Made by a program: the position numbers and the translations under genes
Assembly (NCBI RefSeq): GCF_932526225.1
Contig: NC_064038.1
Coordinates: 14,927,474-14,991,473, forward strand
DNA length: 64,000 nt
Direction: 5' to 3'
DNA from: Nematostella vectensis
Taxonomy: Eukaryota; Cnidaria; Anthozoa; Actiniaria; Edwardsiidae
Part shown: piece by piece, positions 31,001 to 35,876 of the stretch
Layout of the letters: each line of letters begins with the position of its first letter
Numbering within the stretch: the stretch's first letter is position 1
Notes under the pieces: generated by a model
What the model was told of the DNA's origin: nothing
The model's input: the letters and a program-made list of their open reading frames with translations, nothing else
The model's database searches: none

Positions 31001-33176
31001 AATGTTTGCAGTTGTTTCTATGCTGACGTCTGCCTGTTTTGTAGATATTTTTTTAATACTTGTATGTAGTATTAGTATATAAGTTTTAATTACGGATGGC
31101 CATAAATTATAAAATTGTAATAAAACTGTATTATCATAATGTAATATAAAACAGTAATAAAACCATGGTATACAAGAAAAATATAGTAACAGATATCCAC
31201 TCGAGTTTCCGTGACGCGATATCCGTTCGTCCCTCGTATCGTATGACAACCAAACTTCATCGTTTGACAACCAAATTTGGCAGGAGCCATGTATGTGTCA
31301 AGGGGTGTGATTTGTGACGTCATCGATGACATCAACAGAAGCAGGCATATGCTGAGGTTATCAAAATAAAATATCTTTATATTTTACGAAAGAAACATCG
31401 TATGGAAACTAAATTCGGTAGGTGTCCAAGGGGGATGCTACAATATGGTCACCTGTTGTGTGACGTCATCGATAATGTAACTTATAGAAAAAAAACGTAA
31501 TTAAAACAAAAACATTCATATCCCTTTAAAGAAACATTGTTTCACAACCAAACCTGGCAGGTGTCATATTTGTGTCAAGGAATTCTATCTTTTTTGTTTC
31601 GCTCTAGAACTCCTGCGCGCTCGCCCCAGGCTCTTTTAGACCATTTAGAAAAACGACAGCCATTGATTGATATGGATTTCATTAAGAACAAAAATATCCA
31701 TATTTCTTGAACGAAACATCATATGACAGCCAATTTTGGGTCATGAAGGTGTCAAGGGGGGTGCACCAATATAGTCAGGTGATTGTGGTCACTTTATGAA
31801 TGACGTCACTAGAAGCAAAAATATGCTGAAGTCTTAAAACTCATATTTCATTAAAGAACCATCGTATGCCAACCAAACTCGGTAGGTGTAATGTAGAGGT
31901 CAAGTGTGGGGGGAAATGTGTTTAACAACTTGGTCGCGTGATCTGTGAAATCGTTGCTGTCGTCAAAAAGATATATAATATTAATATTTAATATTTCTTA
32001 AATCATTTAGCGAAAATAAGCAAAGATTTGGTCGTTTGGAGCTCCGTTTTTAGGAAATGCCTAAATCTTTTTGCATCGTGTTTATATGCAACAATTTATT
32101 GTATCATCACCAACACAATCAACATCAATATCATCACCGATAACAACACAATCATCACTATCATCACCAAAAGAAACATAATCGCTTCATCGCATTTGAA
32201 AGACGAAATAGGTTTTCTTTATTATTTCTTTATCAAGATTATCGACGGCGTCAACAAAACCATCGTTGCTTTTTTTTAAATTTCATGAAAAAAGCAACAT
32301 GGACAACCACAGCAGAAACATGGGATTAATTAAAATATCTACAAGCAGCCATCGAAAAATGTGTTTCGTCTGTTAAAGTTTGGAAGTTTCCTACAGGAAT
32401 ATTAAAACTCGAGGACGCAGATGTTTATATCTTGAACTCCCTAACCTATTTACACTAACGTATATAAATATTTATTTCACCAGGTTCTTTGCCTTTTGTT
32501 ACGGTTTGATTGATAAAATTAAGGTATTGGGCGCTTTTTCCCTTTAATTGTTAAAGTCGTCGTCGACTTTGCTTAAGGTCCCTATTATCCTCGTAATCTT
32601 TGCCATCTTCACCATAGCCGCATCATTAACATAATGACAACCATCACCAAATTAGAAATCAAAGAGAGCTTGCACGCACCTGAGGTGTGATCAGCTGATG
32701 GCGCGGTGTAAAAGGGTGGGGTGGGGCCCTTTTTCCTCGACCAATCAAAATCATCTGTTCCTTGTTCGTTTGTCCAATTGCAGAAGTCGCGATCGAAGTT
32801 GCAGTCCCCTAAAAATAAGCAGTGAACATTGCTAGAATTAACCAAGGGTTTTAAACAGAAATAACGGCAGCGATATCGATATAGGCTGCAATCCTGCCTT
32901 TATCTGTATGCAAATCTCCGTCATCGCCACTCAGACACAAACATACAGTGGAACCTCGATAGAGTGGACACTTTCTAAAATCATGTTTTTCCTGCAAGTC
33001 AAAGTCTTCATACCTTCACGTTACGGACACTTTTCGAATTCCCAAAGGGTTTTTATATTAATGAAAATTGAATAATTAAAATGTCCCGATACTAATAGAT
33101 TAAATTCAAACTTACCAGGTTCACTTGAATACACCAAAGCGAAGAGACTAAAGAGAAGATGAACCACATAGGCCAT
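3883..33176 (-). CDS. Secreted MAM / C-type lectin / F-type lectin / PA14 mosaic protein, ten exons, 3' end missing
   Basis: This gene model was assembled from splice sites and protein motifs. In order it encodes a signal peptide, MAM (residues about 22-176), an unassigned module (177-298), a C-type lectin-like domain (300-432), an F-type lectin domain (434-561) and PA14 (563 to at least 686). Exon coding lengths are 61, 129, 251, 88, 366, 402, 107, 280, 209 and 167 bases. All junctions keep frame, and each module boundary lies at a phase-1 intron, the usual arrangement for shuffled extracellular modules. No transmembrane segment is seen in the recovered part, so the product is probably secreted or attached to the cell surface, with a likely role in recognition or adhesion. 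Introns 2, 3 and 6 exceed 4 kb and are filled with mobile DNA. The end of PA14 and the stop codon were not found and probably lie in the left 3.9 kb or beyond. Domain calls are confident; function is inferred. Confidence 0.85.
4095..4495. mobile_element. MITE with imperfect terminal inverted repeats of about 60 bases
   Basis: The left end begins CTGAGACCCTGTCCACAAG and continues TATCCGTTTTTGTTTGAAAA. The right end read in reverse begins GTCAGACCACGTCCTCACG and continues TATCCATTTTCGTTTGAAAA. The interior repeats CCACACG / CGTGTGGACGATACC motifs and ends AACCTTTTTGTT on both sides. There is no coding. It sits about 45 bases upstream of exon 10. Target duplications were not resolved. Confidence 0.65.
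4500..6288. other. Intron 9, AT-rich, no further features
   Basis: Apart from the MITE, intron 9 holds short unsupported frames and pyrimidine-rich stretches (5,760-6,080). I found no exon of the lectin gene or RNA gene in it. Confidence 0.4.
6289..6497 (-). CDS. Exon 9: PA14 domain, first part
   Basis: Sixty-nine codons lie between acceptor CGTCCTCAG (phase 1) and donor CAG|GTATTA (phase 0). The translation contains EEIRGIRRDIWYKSI, VYSSSPQGVTWGRDFEASQE and SEDHGQLITSYFQ. This matches the N-terminal half of PA14, where a Trp strand is followed by a P-x-x-x...FE segment and then G-x-x-I-x-x-Y-F. PA14 domains are carbohydrate-binding or adhesion beta-barrels in many secreted proteins. The longer open frame around this exon (6,100-6,555) runs through intron sequence at both ends. 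Confidence 0.8.
6916..7071. repeat. Perfect inverted repeat, 76-base arms, 4-base loop
   Basis: Positions 6,916-6,991 are the exact complement of 6,996-7,071, including a run of seven A opposite seven T. The loop is CCCT at 6,992-6,995. Transcripts of either strand would fold into a very stable hairpin. The right arm contains the hammerhead core described separately. Confidence 0.97.
6990..7030 (+). ncRNA. Hammerhead ribozyme motif, type I
   Basis: The core CTGATGA lies at 6,994-7,000. Stem II follows: GTGG, loop GCAA, CCAC (7,001-7,012). GAAA is at 7,013-7,016. A minimal stem III is CAG, loop AC, CTG (7,017-7,024), then TA at 7,025-7,026 as the expected cleavage dinucleotide. Stem I pairs TCCC (6,990-6,993) with GGGA (7,027-7,030). 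Type I hammerheads with very short stem III are known from Penelope-like elements and retrozymes. On the minus strand the same arm lacks the leading CT, so only the plus strand has a complete core. In nature the long hairpin may compete with ribozyme folding. Confidence 0.72.
7683..7858. repeat. Direct tandem duplication, unit about 87 bases, two copies
   Basis: Two near-identical copies contain AAAGCAAGTACAAGAGATCA and GACCGATCTACACTTGTGCT, separated by one period. They cause a repeated minus-strand open frame that I do not regard as a gene. The duplication lies in intron 8, just left of exon 8. Confidence 0.85.
7956..8235 (-). CDS. Exon 8: F-type lectin domain, second part
   Basis: Acceptor CTTTTCCAG opens in phase 0 and the translation begins ASSPWWSVDL, the hallmark tryptophan-pair strand of F-type lectins. 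It continues VFAVEITSN, KGCC, NMEVLVIQGA, RCGDVM, AGCYPIRGRSVMITL and LILCRVTVQT, all matching that fold. The adjacent CC disulphide pair is present. The Arg-x-Asp of the usual fucose-binding motif is not visible around ITSNKGCC, so fucose binding is doubtful. The exon ends in phase 1 at G|GTAAGG. It is separated from exon 7 by only about 400 bases, filled by a short minisatellite. Confidence 0.88.
8448..8632. repeat. Short minisatellite filling intron 7
   Basis: About ten degenerate copies of an 18-base unit around GCGTGACTATGACTTTT, alternating with GCGTGACTATTGCCTTT and GCGTGACCATGACC. It fills the roughly 400-base intron between the two F-type lectin exons. Confidence 0.8.
8640..8746 (-). 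CDS. Exon 7: F-type lectin (fucolectin) domain, first part
   Basis: Thirty-five codons follow two bases that complete a valine codon split with the C-type lectin exon. The translation DMAAKKPTNSSAEQSNYTRS, then SFAVDSFPNTCFYTK, matches the fucolectin opening (A..KP..QSS...A..AVDGN......C.HT). The usual histidine after the cysteine region is replaced (CFYTK instead of C-x-H-T). The donor is AAG|GTATAAAC, phase 0. The acceptor TATTTGTGAAG is modest but gives exact frame with both neighbours. Confidence 0.82.
9264..13375. mobile_element. Foldback element with inverted arms of about 880 bases
   Basis: The left arm (9,264-10,140) and right arm (12,485-13,375) are long, slightly diverged inverted copies: for example TAAGAAGCGCTCCGCTAATC at the left edge against its complement ending 13,375, and GGCATCGTTTTTTATCAATG against its complement at the inner edges. 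A 2.3-kb centre holds a C-rich minisatellite and no recognisable transposase. CATGT occurs just outside both ends and could be a short target duplication. The element fills most of intron 6. Very long inverted arms are typical of foldback, Galileo-like or Mutator-like DNA transposons; the class is undetermined. Confidence 0.85.
10866..12130. repeat. C-rich minisatellite, unit about 24-30 bases
   Basis: About forty variable units built on CCCCCGTGGACAGCGCCAGA and GCCAGAT or GCAAGAT tails. Some units lose the C-run, and others expand to pure C tracts up to about 20 (11,286-11,299; 11,452-11,467). The many overlapping open frames on both strands follow from the short period and lack of stops. 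I do not call any protein here. Confidence 0.95.
13389..13431. repeat. Perfect 20-base-arm hairpin beside the foldback element
   Basis: CTTTACCCAATCTGTTTTCT (13,389-13,408) is followed by the loop TAC and its exact complement (13,412-13,431). It begins 14 bases outside the right end of the foldback element. Confidence 0.9.
13709..14110 (-). CDS. Exon 6: C-type lectin-like domain
   Basis: A 402-base phase 1-1 exon lies between acceptor TTTTGTAG and donor CAG|GTAAGC. The translation has the long-form C-type lectin cysteine pattern: HTCFPGWI, then SGCLRFYVNDKRTW, GGARAEC, GGDLATIRD, FHVGVRNP, LTWVDG, LCAGL, LHACSLL and TGFICQR. The second helix and the WVDG strand are clear. The calcium/sugar site is not: there is no EPN or QPD triplet, and the WND triplet before the penultimate cysteine is replaced by LLHA. 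This suggests protein binding or calcium-independent binding rather than classic carbohydrate recognition. NVTQNLT offers possible N-glycosylation. Confidence 0.9.
14270..14490. repeat. Two poly-G tracts in intron 5
   Basis: G-runs lie at about 14,299-14,314 and 14,461-14,482, with ordinary sequence between them. They are possible quadruplex or assembly-error sites. Confidence 0.85.
14691..14998. mobile_element. Short MITE with hAT-like ends
   Basis: The left end is CAGGCCCGTACCCAGGGTTT and the right end read in reverse is CAGGCCCGTACCCACGGGGG. The 308-base interior is non-coding and G-rich. This terminal sequence is of the common CAGGSSCGTASCCAGG type seen in hAT-related miniature elements. 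Flanking 8-base duplications are not clear, so the superfamily is tentative. Confidence 0.7.
15210..15575 (-). CDS. Exon 5: unassigned extracellular module of about 122 residues
   Basis: A single symmetrical phase 1-1 exon of 366 bases encodes one complete module. The acceptor is TTCATACAG and the donor G|GTAAGT. The translation is rich in aromatic and beta-forming residues: it opens TRLFHVSSTNGIYRIN, continues HWFYQFSFLARR and ERMFYVYYRNGYDVL, and closes GYEGCCSEARVLSINVQVIE. I do not recognise the domain. The paired CC and the closing LSINVQV resemble the last strand of a lectin-like beta sandwich, but this is only an impression. Its place between MAM and the C-type lectin domain, and its clean module phase, argue that it is a real coding exon. 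Confidence 0.75.
15960..16655. repeat. Degenerate GGATGGAATCTGAAT minisatellite split by a MITE
   Basis: Units of about 20-27 bases based on GATGGAATCTG and GGATGGATAGAATCTGAAT lie on both sides of the MITE at 16,041-16,522 (15,977-16,035 and 16,525-16,655). They form an open frame running out of exon 4 on the minus strand, which is intronic. Confidence 0.75.
16041..16522. mobile_element. MITE with terminal inverted repeats of about 110 bases
   Basis: The left end GGGCTCATAAGTAGGGGCAA is mirrored at 16,503-16,522. Similarity continues inward through TGTCACGGCGTTTCC, AGGATCAGGCTA, TTTTTAGACGCGCG and CCAATCAG. The interior has no coding. Target duplication is obscured by the surrounding minisatellite. 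It lies in intron 4. Confidence 0.85.
16674..16761 (-). CDS. Exon 4: MAM domain, last part
   Basis: Twenty-nine codons plus one base follow an acceptor TTTATAAAG in phase 0. The translation contains VTLEVKRGYSWYGDAAIDDI and then a segment ending NGSC, which is the C-terminal MAM signature (G-D-x-A-I-D-D-I followed by the fourth cysteine). The donor is CAAG|GTAATC in phase 1. The phase-0 start matches the phase-0 end of exon 3, although intron 3 is about 11.3 kb and contains the virus-like cassette. The upstream acceptor is weak in pyrimidines, so its exact position is slightly less certain than the domain call. Confidence 0.85.
17280..17519 (+). mobile_element. LTR end with primer-binding site, remnant of a Ty3/gypsy-type element
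   Basis: The stretch ending CACCACATC is followed by TGGTGTCAGAAGT at 17,507-17,519, a widely used retroelement primer-binding sequence. GCATTAAAGTTC and TTGTTGTTTCGTAGCG upstream fit the R-U5 end of an LTR. No gag or pol follows before the next repeat at 17,697. The left end of the LTR is undefined. Confidence 0.5.
17697..18420. repeat. Dispersed repeat, copy 1 of 2
   Basis: It starts TCTTTCATTGCCATAACGCC and matches 19,240-19,912 nearly throughout. No recognisable protein; function unknown. It ends near GCACAGCATTA. Confidence 0.8.
19240..19912. repeat. Dispersed repeat, copy 2 of 2, with a small deletion
   Basis: Second copy of the 17,697-18,420 sequence. It lacks a stretch present in copy 1 between two short CACTTGG-like direct repeats and part of the AAAGTATCTTTGCCCCGAAG region. 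Confidence 0.8.
19913..20420. other. Very AT-rich intronic stretch
   Basis: Nothing beyond short A/T runs and a small (AT)n at about 19,972-19,986. Confidence 0.4.
20425..20665. repeat. Minisatellite, unit about 30-33 bases, seven to eight copies
   Basis: Units contain GAAATCTACACGGTTTCTAC then AAACTTCCC and vary by small indels. The period allows a repetitive plus-strand frame that is not considered a gene. Confidence 0.85.
20670..23237. other. Intron 3 left part: poly-G tracts and dispersed hairpin motifs, no gene seen
   Basis: G-runs lie at about 21,579-21,593 and 21,844-21,858. Three copies of an AGATTT...CCTAAAAGCGGAGC motif are listed separately. GATCCAAGATGGCGGAT is duplicated near 22,352-22,380. 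No coding potential supported. Confidence 0.4.
21404..22552 (+). repeat. Three copies of a short hairpin motif (AGATTTAGGCA...TGCCTAAAAGCGGAGC)
   Basis: Copies begin at about 21,412, 21,747 and 22,518. Each has an ATATATAGATTT lead, a short inverted pair (for example TTTAGGC ACA GCCTAAA at 22,526-22,542) and then AGCGGAGC. The 21,747 copy continues CCAAACGACCAAAT, as do the reversed copies at about 27,930-28,000 and 32,010-32,070. Confidence 0.7.
23238..23631 (+). pseudogene. Cassette gene A: coiled-coil plus hydrophobic Gly/Ala-rich protein, 5' end lost, one frameshift
   Basis: The plus strand encodes NRELENQKPLRERIKAIFKK, then YGFTVNAIGLAVATTIAAIV and a Gly/Ser-rich amphipathic stretch. 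A run of seven A at 23,462-23,468 shifts the frame by one base. The second frame goes on LLPGLVGRIANFVFKAAGEA and GENAWLLILAVAAFLV, then a basic tail and TAA at 23,631. It looks like a membrane-active protein with two hydrophobic segments behind a coiled coil. From memory, very similar proteins recur as multicopy unnamed genes in cnidarian genomes. No in-frame ATG is present, so this copy is truncated. The homopolymer difference could also be an assembly error. Its 3' end converges on gene B. Confidence 0.7.
23718..25079 (-). CDS. Cassette gene B: intact 453-residue protein of unknown function
   Basis: This long frame is uninterrupted in visibly GC-rich sequence, with ATG at 25,079 and a stop at 23,718. 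The N-terminus is charged and helical (EEETRKAAVAAGASIAEHIK), followed by VKKPVSLGFPRSLTLAQKLL. The centre is aromatic and probably globular: QQLNFAVWCATAGCGVSLTD, FLRFHVYITTRRILYELGAP, LPGDSPF, VFVFYPGEGYRNVHVIRGYD. The C-terminal part is more helical (QYLAVQEAK-like) and ends basic. I recognise the overall pattern from unnamed multicopy cnidarian proteins that travel with genes A, C and D. A structural or capsid role is conceivable given the company but is not shown by any motif. It is opposite in strand to its three neighbours. Confidence 0.75.
   Translation of the reverse strand: MDWEGWQMLNEVPRRKEEETRKAAVAAGASIAEHIKHAIAEQVKKPVSLGFPRSLTLAQKLLYAVPATPVESTASDITPLLTQLEIHVAEDNSFTTRVRDIFKETVVTHKSAKKSRRWLSEPSYGYWPQQLNFAVWCATAGCGVSLTDPTFATLPSVIRGFLRFHVYITTRRILYELGAPLPGDSPFTQKGNPYKKAAFERLCIEFGLPQKPDFRWKGGRNHGLGDVFVFYPGEGYRNVHVIRGYDTAADEYPSHLNLFSDEGGTYNSGKQVGYIRNDDHGGVQYSWFAPPKGEGLTKAGLGRLDRSVEAFVYTVLGAQVNVRSSIAGTGGPAMEAQAEFTKLLEDAIIENDIAQSVQRYQLAVQEAKVRLSLAVAPGVWLMPSDLVINTQSVLGYNDKLQKANDSMKLSANAINTETKPVGAHNMAGGHPRVQHATDHVPPRRQSAPAKVHA
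25110..25747 (+). pseudogene. Cassette gene C: possible jelly-roll / minor-capsid-like protein, frameshifted in the middle
   Basis: The first frame opens at ATG 25,110, thirty bases from the divergent start of gene B. It includes FVALRQCSLFNSWYNLEREH, VTLPAGHHTAVSIVETINRA and VFLNSSFAHYLAW, and stops at about 25,490. A second frame covers about 25,493-25,747: IYIFWDIVDHSQCLALDEPS, SEFVSSIRIWIRDDHGRRVD, FKGKPVRLVLELT. This succession (S-x-W-Y-N, a LP.GHYT-type helix, an LAH-type strand, a late DFKG.P...LEL ending) resembles Polinton/adintovirus-type and metazoan F54H12.2-like proteins, thought to be minor capsid or jelly-roll proteins. The assignment is from memory. The break coincides with a tandem TTAGAGG duplication at 25,480-25,492. 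The copy is inactive as it stands. Confidence 0.65.
25764..26435 (+). CDS. Cassette gene D: intact 223-residue glycine-rich membrane-like protein
   Basis: The ATG at 25,764 lies 16 bases after the stop of gene C and the frame runs intact to TAG. Residues about 1-40 are Ser/Pro/Gly-rich. A helix follows (LDNEITHYRQVRKTYKRAFA). Residues about 70-125 form one or two hydrophobic Gly/Ala segments (VASGIAAGALSSAGLGVSLS, APLAGVAGLVCVVGAGAGAI). Then comes a conserved soluble tail: KVAKHEDTVVLAESKKDSIS, LVSKALQDGRISDEEFRLIL, QEQERYNTLKDAIRARHG. I recognise this tail as one of the commonest unnamed proteins in cnidarian and other invertebrate genomes; its function is unknown to me. Close packing with C suggests coordinated expression inside the element. 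Confidence 0.78.
   Translation: MANSGVNSGGIYPPLPSVCPAQTPTAPASIGGDAQSFRLQVIRDTQAVLDNEITHYRQVRKTYKRAFAVTHAVSVASGIAAGALSSAGLGVSLSGIGALIGAPLAGVAGLVCVVGAGAGAISRGLTSKVAKHEDTVVLAESKKDSISELVSKALQDGRISDEEFRLILQEQERYNTLKDAIRARHGPTPRDEKSGKGPSLKAREKAIKRVRKIRKEFGSEAFE
26440..26800 (+). repeat. Non-coding repeated tail of the cassette
   Basis: GC-rich sequence to about 26,620 gives way to four or five imperfect tandem units. Two begin GCCCTAATTRRYTATTCA and include CGCACGCGAA or ATACGCGAA. Two are near-identical and begin GGCCTACATTAGCTTTTGCC, then GATTGTTT and GTGTACGTGAA (about 26,694-26,782). Spacing is roughly 40-50 bases. It could be a promoter, replication or packaging region of the element, or simple tandem decay. 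Confidence 0.55.
26801..28023. other. Right part of intron 3, no gene seen
   Basis: AT-rich, short frames only. It includes a reversed copy of the hairpin motif at about 27,930-28,000 preceded by GTGATCTGTGAAATCGTTG, which also occurs at 31,937. Confidence 0.4.
28051..28301 (-). CDS. Exon 3: MAM domain, middle part
   Basis: The acceptor (TTCATCAACAG) lies before 28,301 and the donor (AAG|GTGTGT) after 28,051. Eighty-three codons follow two bases that finish the split glycine. The translation starts IGWYIYSRASSYGPG and continues NARLHSPLM, GPKCMTFF and SLVFVYFTVSG, which are the core beta strands and third conserved cysteine of a MAM domain. It ends in phase 0 at TREYK, ready for the last MAM exon more than 11 kb away. 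N-linked glycosylation is possible at INET. Confidence 0.88.
28330..28600. repeat. ATC/CAT trinucleotide-rich array
   Basis: Imperfect (ATC)n / (CAT)n with CACCA and TAACAA interruptions. It lies in intron 2, starting about 30 bases beyond the acceptor of exon 3. Confidence 0.9.
29690..29760. repeat. Imperfect hairpin around GATGAACATCACT
   Basis: ACCCAGATGAACATCACT and AGCGATGTTCATTTGGGT form arms of about 18 bases with two mismatches, separated by about 25 bases. Confidence 0.7.
31190..32070. repeat. Degenerate tandem repeat, unit about 140-220 bases, carrying TGACGTCA
   Basis: Successive units share AAAGAAACATCGTATGACA, ACCAAATTTGGCAGG, GTGTCAAGGGG, a GTGACGTCATCGATGACATC palindrome and AGAAGCAAAAATATGCTGAA. 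Units begin near 31,240, 31,400, 31,540, 31,710 and 31,855. Pieces of the same family occur at about 36,170-36,320 and 53,940-54,060. Confidence 0.75.
32680..32808 (-). CDS. Exon 2: MAM domain, first part
   Basis: This exon has 42 complete codons between a phase-1 acceptor (a T-rich tract then AG) and a phase-1 donor (TCAG|GTGCGT). The translation begins DCNFDRDFCNWTNE, the classic MAM opening of two close cysteines, an aromatic residue and CxW, and continues to FDWSRKKGPTP. It ends with SADHTS, matching the MAM motif where an Asp-His-Thr stretch precedes the GxYIY strand. That strand is the start of exon 3. MAM domains mediate adhesion or oligomerisation in extracellular proteins. Confidence 0.88.
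33116..33176 (-). CDS. Exon 1: signal peptide
   Basis: The ATG at 33,176 opens 20 codons plus one base. The encoded peptide has a short N-terminus, then a hydrophobic run (VVHLLFSLFALVYS) and a likely cleavage site near SSEPG. The exon ends at a good donor (G|GTAAGT) in phase 1. Exon 2 begins with two bases that complete a glycine codon, so the mature protein runs directly into the first MAM cysteine. This ATG was chosen because it gives a textbook signal sequence and in-frame joining. The 5' UTR and promoter were not identified. Confidence 0.8.
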
Positions 33177-33681
33177 CAGGAATACGGCCTCTTGGGGTAA
33201 ATAGATGTTCCCTTGAGCTCTACGCCCTCAAAATTACCAGTGTCGAGAGCCCCTAGATATTATCATAATGATATGTATAAGTATTTGACTATTATCATAT
33301 TGTTATGTATGTATATGTAACCATCGATCACCATAAGTGTTAAGATGACTGAATATTATCATAAAGAATATATATAAGTGTGTAACTTATACTATCCTAT
33401 ACTATCGTATTGCTATTCGTTTATGTGAATCTCCTTTCTTAAGTTGCGCGTGCATTTCATTTTTATTTCAGTCGATTTAGAGCTCCTGACAAGGCGACAA
33501 GAGCTGCTTGCTGTTGCTAGCGAGTGGCTTGGCTTTTCAATATGAGCTTTGAATAATCGCTTAAATATAAAGTCAATGTTAAATCAATAGCAAATAAAAT
33601 TAACAAAATATACTAAATTGAACTATTCTGTCACATTTTTCTCCTGCTTGGGGTTGTCGTCCCCGATAGCCCATGTTCTAC
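33177..33681. other. Upstream region of the lectin gene, no promoter element recognised
   Basis: AT-rich sequence with TATAAGT and TATAC repeats between 33,270 and 33,390. Any of these could serve as core promoter elements, but nothing singles one out. Confidence 0.3.
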
Positions 33682-34302
33682 CTAATACAACTTATTTCTG
33701 ATGTTGAAGCACAATAGCGTCAAACCGACACCGATGATTAGCACACCGCCGACTACCCGATTACTGTACTGTGGCGTTTTTGCTGTCTGCCATTGTAAGC
33801 AGACTTCAGCTACAGATATGGGTTGGAGAGCTTTCCCGCAGCAGATCGTTGAGATCGTCTGGGTTGAACAGGTGCATCTGATGATCTTGCCAAAGGGCAT
33901 TTCCTCTGCTTGGAAGGCTGTACAATCACTGTCAGTCAAATTACTAATCTCCGGGAACTGAATACGGCTGCCACCGTGGGGTGTAGTGTCGTTGATTACA
34001 TCACCGCTGAGATCTCGACTAGTAGGCGGGGATACTTGATTTCGTTCCCGATAGAGCACTACCCGATACTCAGGATTTTCATATTCGGACGAAGGGATAT
34101 CCTCCTTTATCGTTGGTGCTCTTGTCCTGGCGACAGTTGAAGCCAGTGCCTTGTCTCCTTGTCCAAGGGTGCAAGCCACGGGACACGATTGCACCTCCGT
34201 TTCGTGGACCCTCCCTACAACCCCGTGATCTGCCGGCTTTACTGCATACGTACCTCTGTCAACGTGGGCAGTTCCTCCACACAAAAAATTGTCGGTTTCC
34301 AT
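33682..34302 (-). CDS. Possible one-exon membrane protein, 206 residues, unrecognised
   Basis: A single ATG-to-stop frame lies about 500 bases upstream of the lectin gene on the same strand. The N-terminus is not a signal peptide (METDNFLCGGTAHVDRGTYA). The middle is polar with possible N-glycosylation sites (INDT, SNLT). Residues about 130-170 are Cys-rich (IIRCTCSTQTISTICCGK, AEVCLQW). The last 25 residues contain one strong hydrophobic segment (RVVGGVLIIGVGLTLLCF) and a short basic tail, which fits a single-pass or tail-anchored membrane protein. I do not recognise a family. It could be an exon of a larger gene: GT and AG motifs exist inside and at both ends. Confidence 0.45.
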   Translation of the reverse strand: METDNFLCGGTAHVDRGTYAVKPADHGVVGRVHETEVQSCPVACTLGQGDKALASTVARTRAPTIKEDIPSSEYENPEYRVVLYRERNQVSPPTSRDLSGDVINDTTPHGGSRIQFPEISNLTDSDCTAFQAEEMPFGKIIRCTCSTQTISTICCGKALQPISVAEVCLQWQTAKTPQYSNRVVGGVLIIGVGLTLLCFNIRNKLY

Positions 34303-34309
34303 GAGTTTT

Positions 34310-35870
34310 ATATTATTTTTCGTTCTTCGATCCTATCGTGTAGATATACCAACCACCCAACGGATATTGAAAATGCACAGTGTCATATTACTCGCCCAAA
34401 ATTTTCATCCGATTATTTGGTGCTCACTTCGTGTAGGATTCGCATTTGCTACCGTGTTTTTAGCCCTATATCGGTAGCCCTCATATTGGCGACTTCGTTC
34501 GACTCAACCCCTGTAGCAAGAAGCCATCATGGACACACCCGAACTCGCACGCACGAAAAACGCTGACCACAAACCCGAACCGTACCTAAAATGGACGACC
34601 TCAAACAGCACATTGCTACATTCAACTCCTACTAAACTATACTTCCACTTTCTACAATCGTGGTCATCTTCCCATAACATTAATCCCGAGCAAGCCCGGC
34701 ACCTGCCTCTTGCGCAACTTACTATATCCTTCCAATCGGATCCTTCAAGACCAAAATTCATCCCTTTATAACCAGCCTACCGTACACCTCGAAGTCAACC
34801 TCAGATTAGCCCAAATGGCATATCCATCCCGTTGGCTGGCGTTAGCTTAAACCACTCGTCGACTTCAGAGTAGACCCTTAAAACGCTATCTAAAGTTATC
34901 TTCCTCAGAACCAGAGTCGATCAGACAGTGTACAGAATACTCCAAGACTGACGTCCCGCATTGGGCAGTTTTAAATCACCCAATCACCAATTCCTGAGCC
35001 TCCGCTTTCACCTCCCGCCGCGTAACTCATTTTGACAGAGGGCTTGAGCTTGACGCGTCGACGGATTGGCTGTTGGGGGAAGCTACAGCTTGTGGAGTCT
35101 GCTGCTGGACGCGTCACTGATTGAGTGTGACTGATATAGATATGAATGCTGCTGTGAGGGACACTGCATAACCAAGTGGTCTACGCTCGCACACACAAAA
35201 CAGTGCGCAGACCTCTATGTCTCTTTTGCAATACCTAGTAATGTCTGTTATTATGTGGCAACGACAGTACGCGCGCTGTCCTCCTACATCCCTCTTCCAT
35301 ATCGACAGGTCGCAAACGTCGACAGTCTGCATGTACTTCCGTTAGCTCTATAAGTTACGTTGTACACAGCAGCTCACCATTTAGAAGTTAGTGCGGATAC
35401 TAAGAGAAAGACAAGTCGGGTCTATGGTGGTGCGGGGCTAAGTTTTCTATGAACATTGCATTCCAAGGATGCCATTTGACCAACTGATTTGTCCCGATCA
35501 TCGACGGAAAGCTAAAATTGACGTTCAAAAAATCATTTCTCGTAGGTTTTTAAATTGATTGCTTAAAAACCAATTCGGGGATAGTTCCATCCCTCTCATA
35601 CTTGAATTAACAATGAAAAGATGTGCATTTGTTTTGGACTCTGTTTATGGGTCTACAGCCCTGGCAATGGAATAAATAGAAGTATTGTATTGGAATTTAA
35701 TATTTTTAAGTCACGTTGTTTAGAAATTGAGTCGCTGTTAACCCTTAATTATGCTTCAAGAATTTCAAGTATTGGATTATGGGCTTGGATTATGAATTGG
35801 ATTATGTTTGTCAACAGGGTCTTTGTTCGTATAATGCCTAAATCATCTCCGAGGATAGAGAGTTACCGAA
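34310..35870. other. No supported gene
   Basis: Several frames of 60-135 codons on both strands overlap each other without family features. The stretch 35,560-35,830 has slightly protein-like sequence on the plus strand (YKR.CAFVLDSVYGSTALAM-like) that may be part of a decayed retroelement. Confidence 0.35.
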
Positions 35871-35876
35871 AAGTTG

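Larger units (their letters stand above)
28605..32679. other. Intron 2 of the lectin gene, largely repeat-derived
   Basis: It contains a 27-base poly-G (30,821-30,847), a hairpin at 29,694-29,756, the TGACGTCA-bearing repeats (31,190-32,070) and an ATC-rich stretch (32,095-32,170). No exon was recognised. Confidence 0.45.

Noticed and set aside
34113-34771. Several plus-strand frames over 60 codons
   Set aside because: They overlap the better minus frame or lack any recognisable feature.
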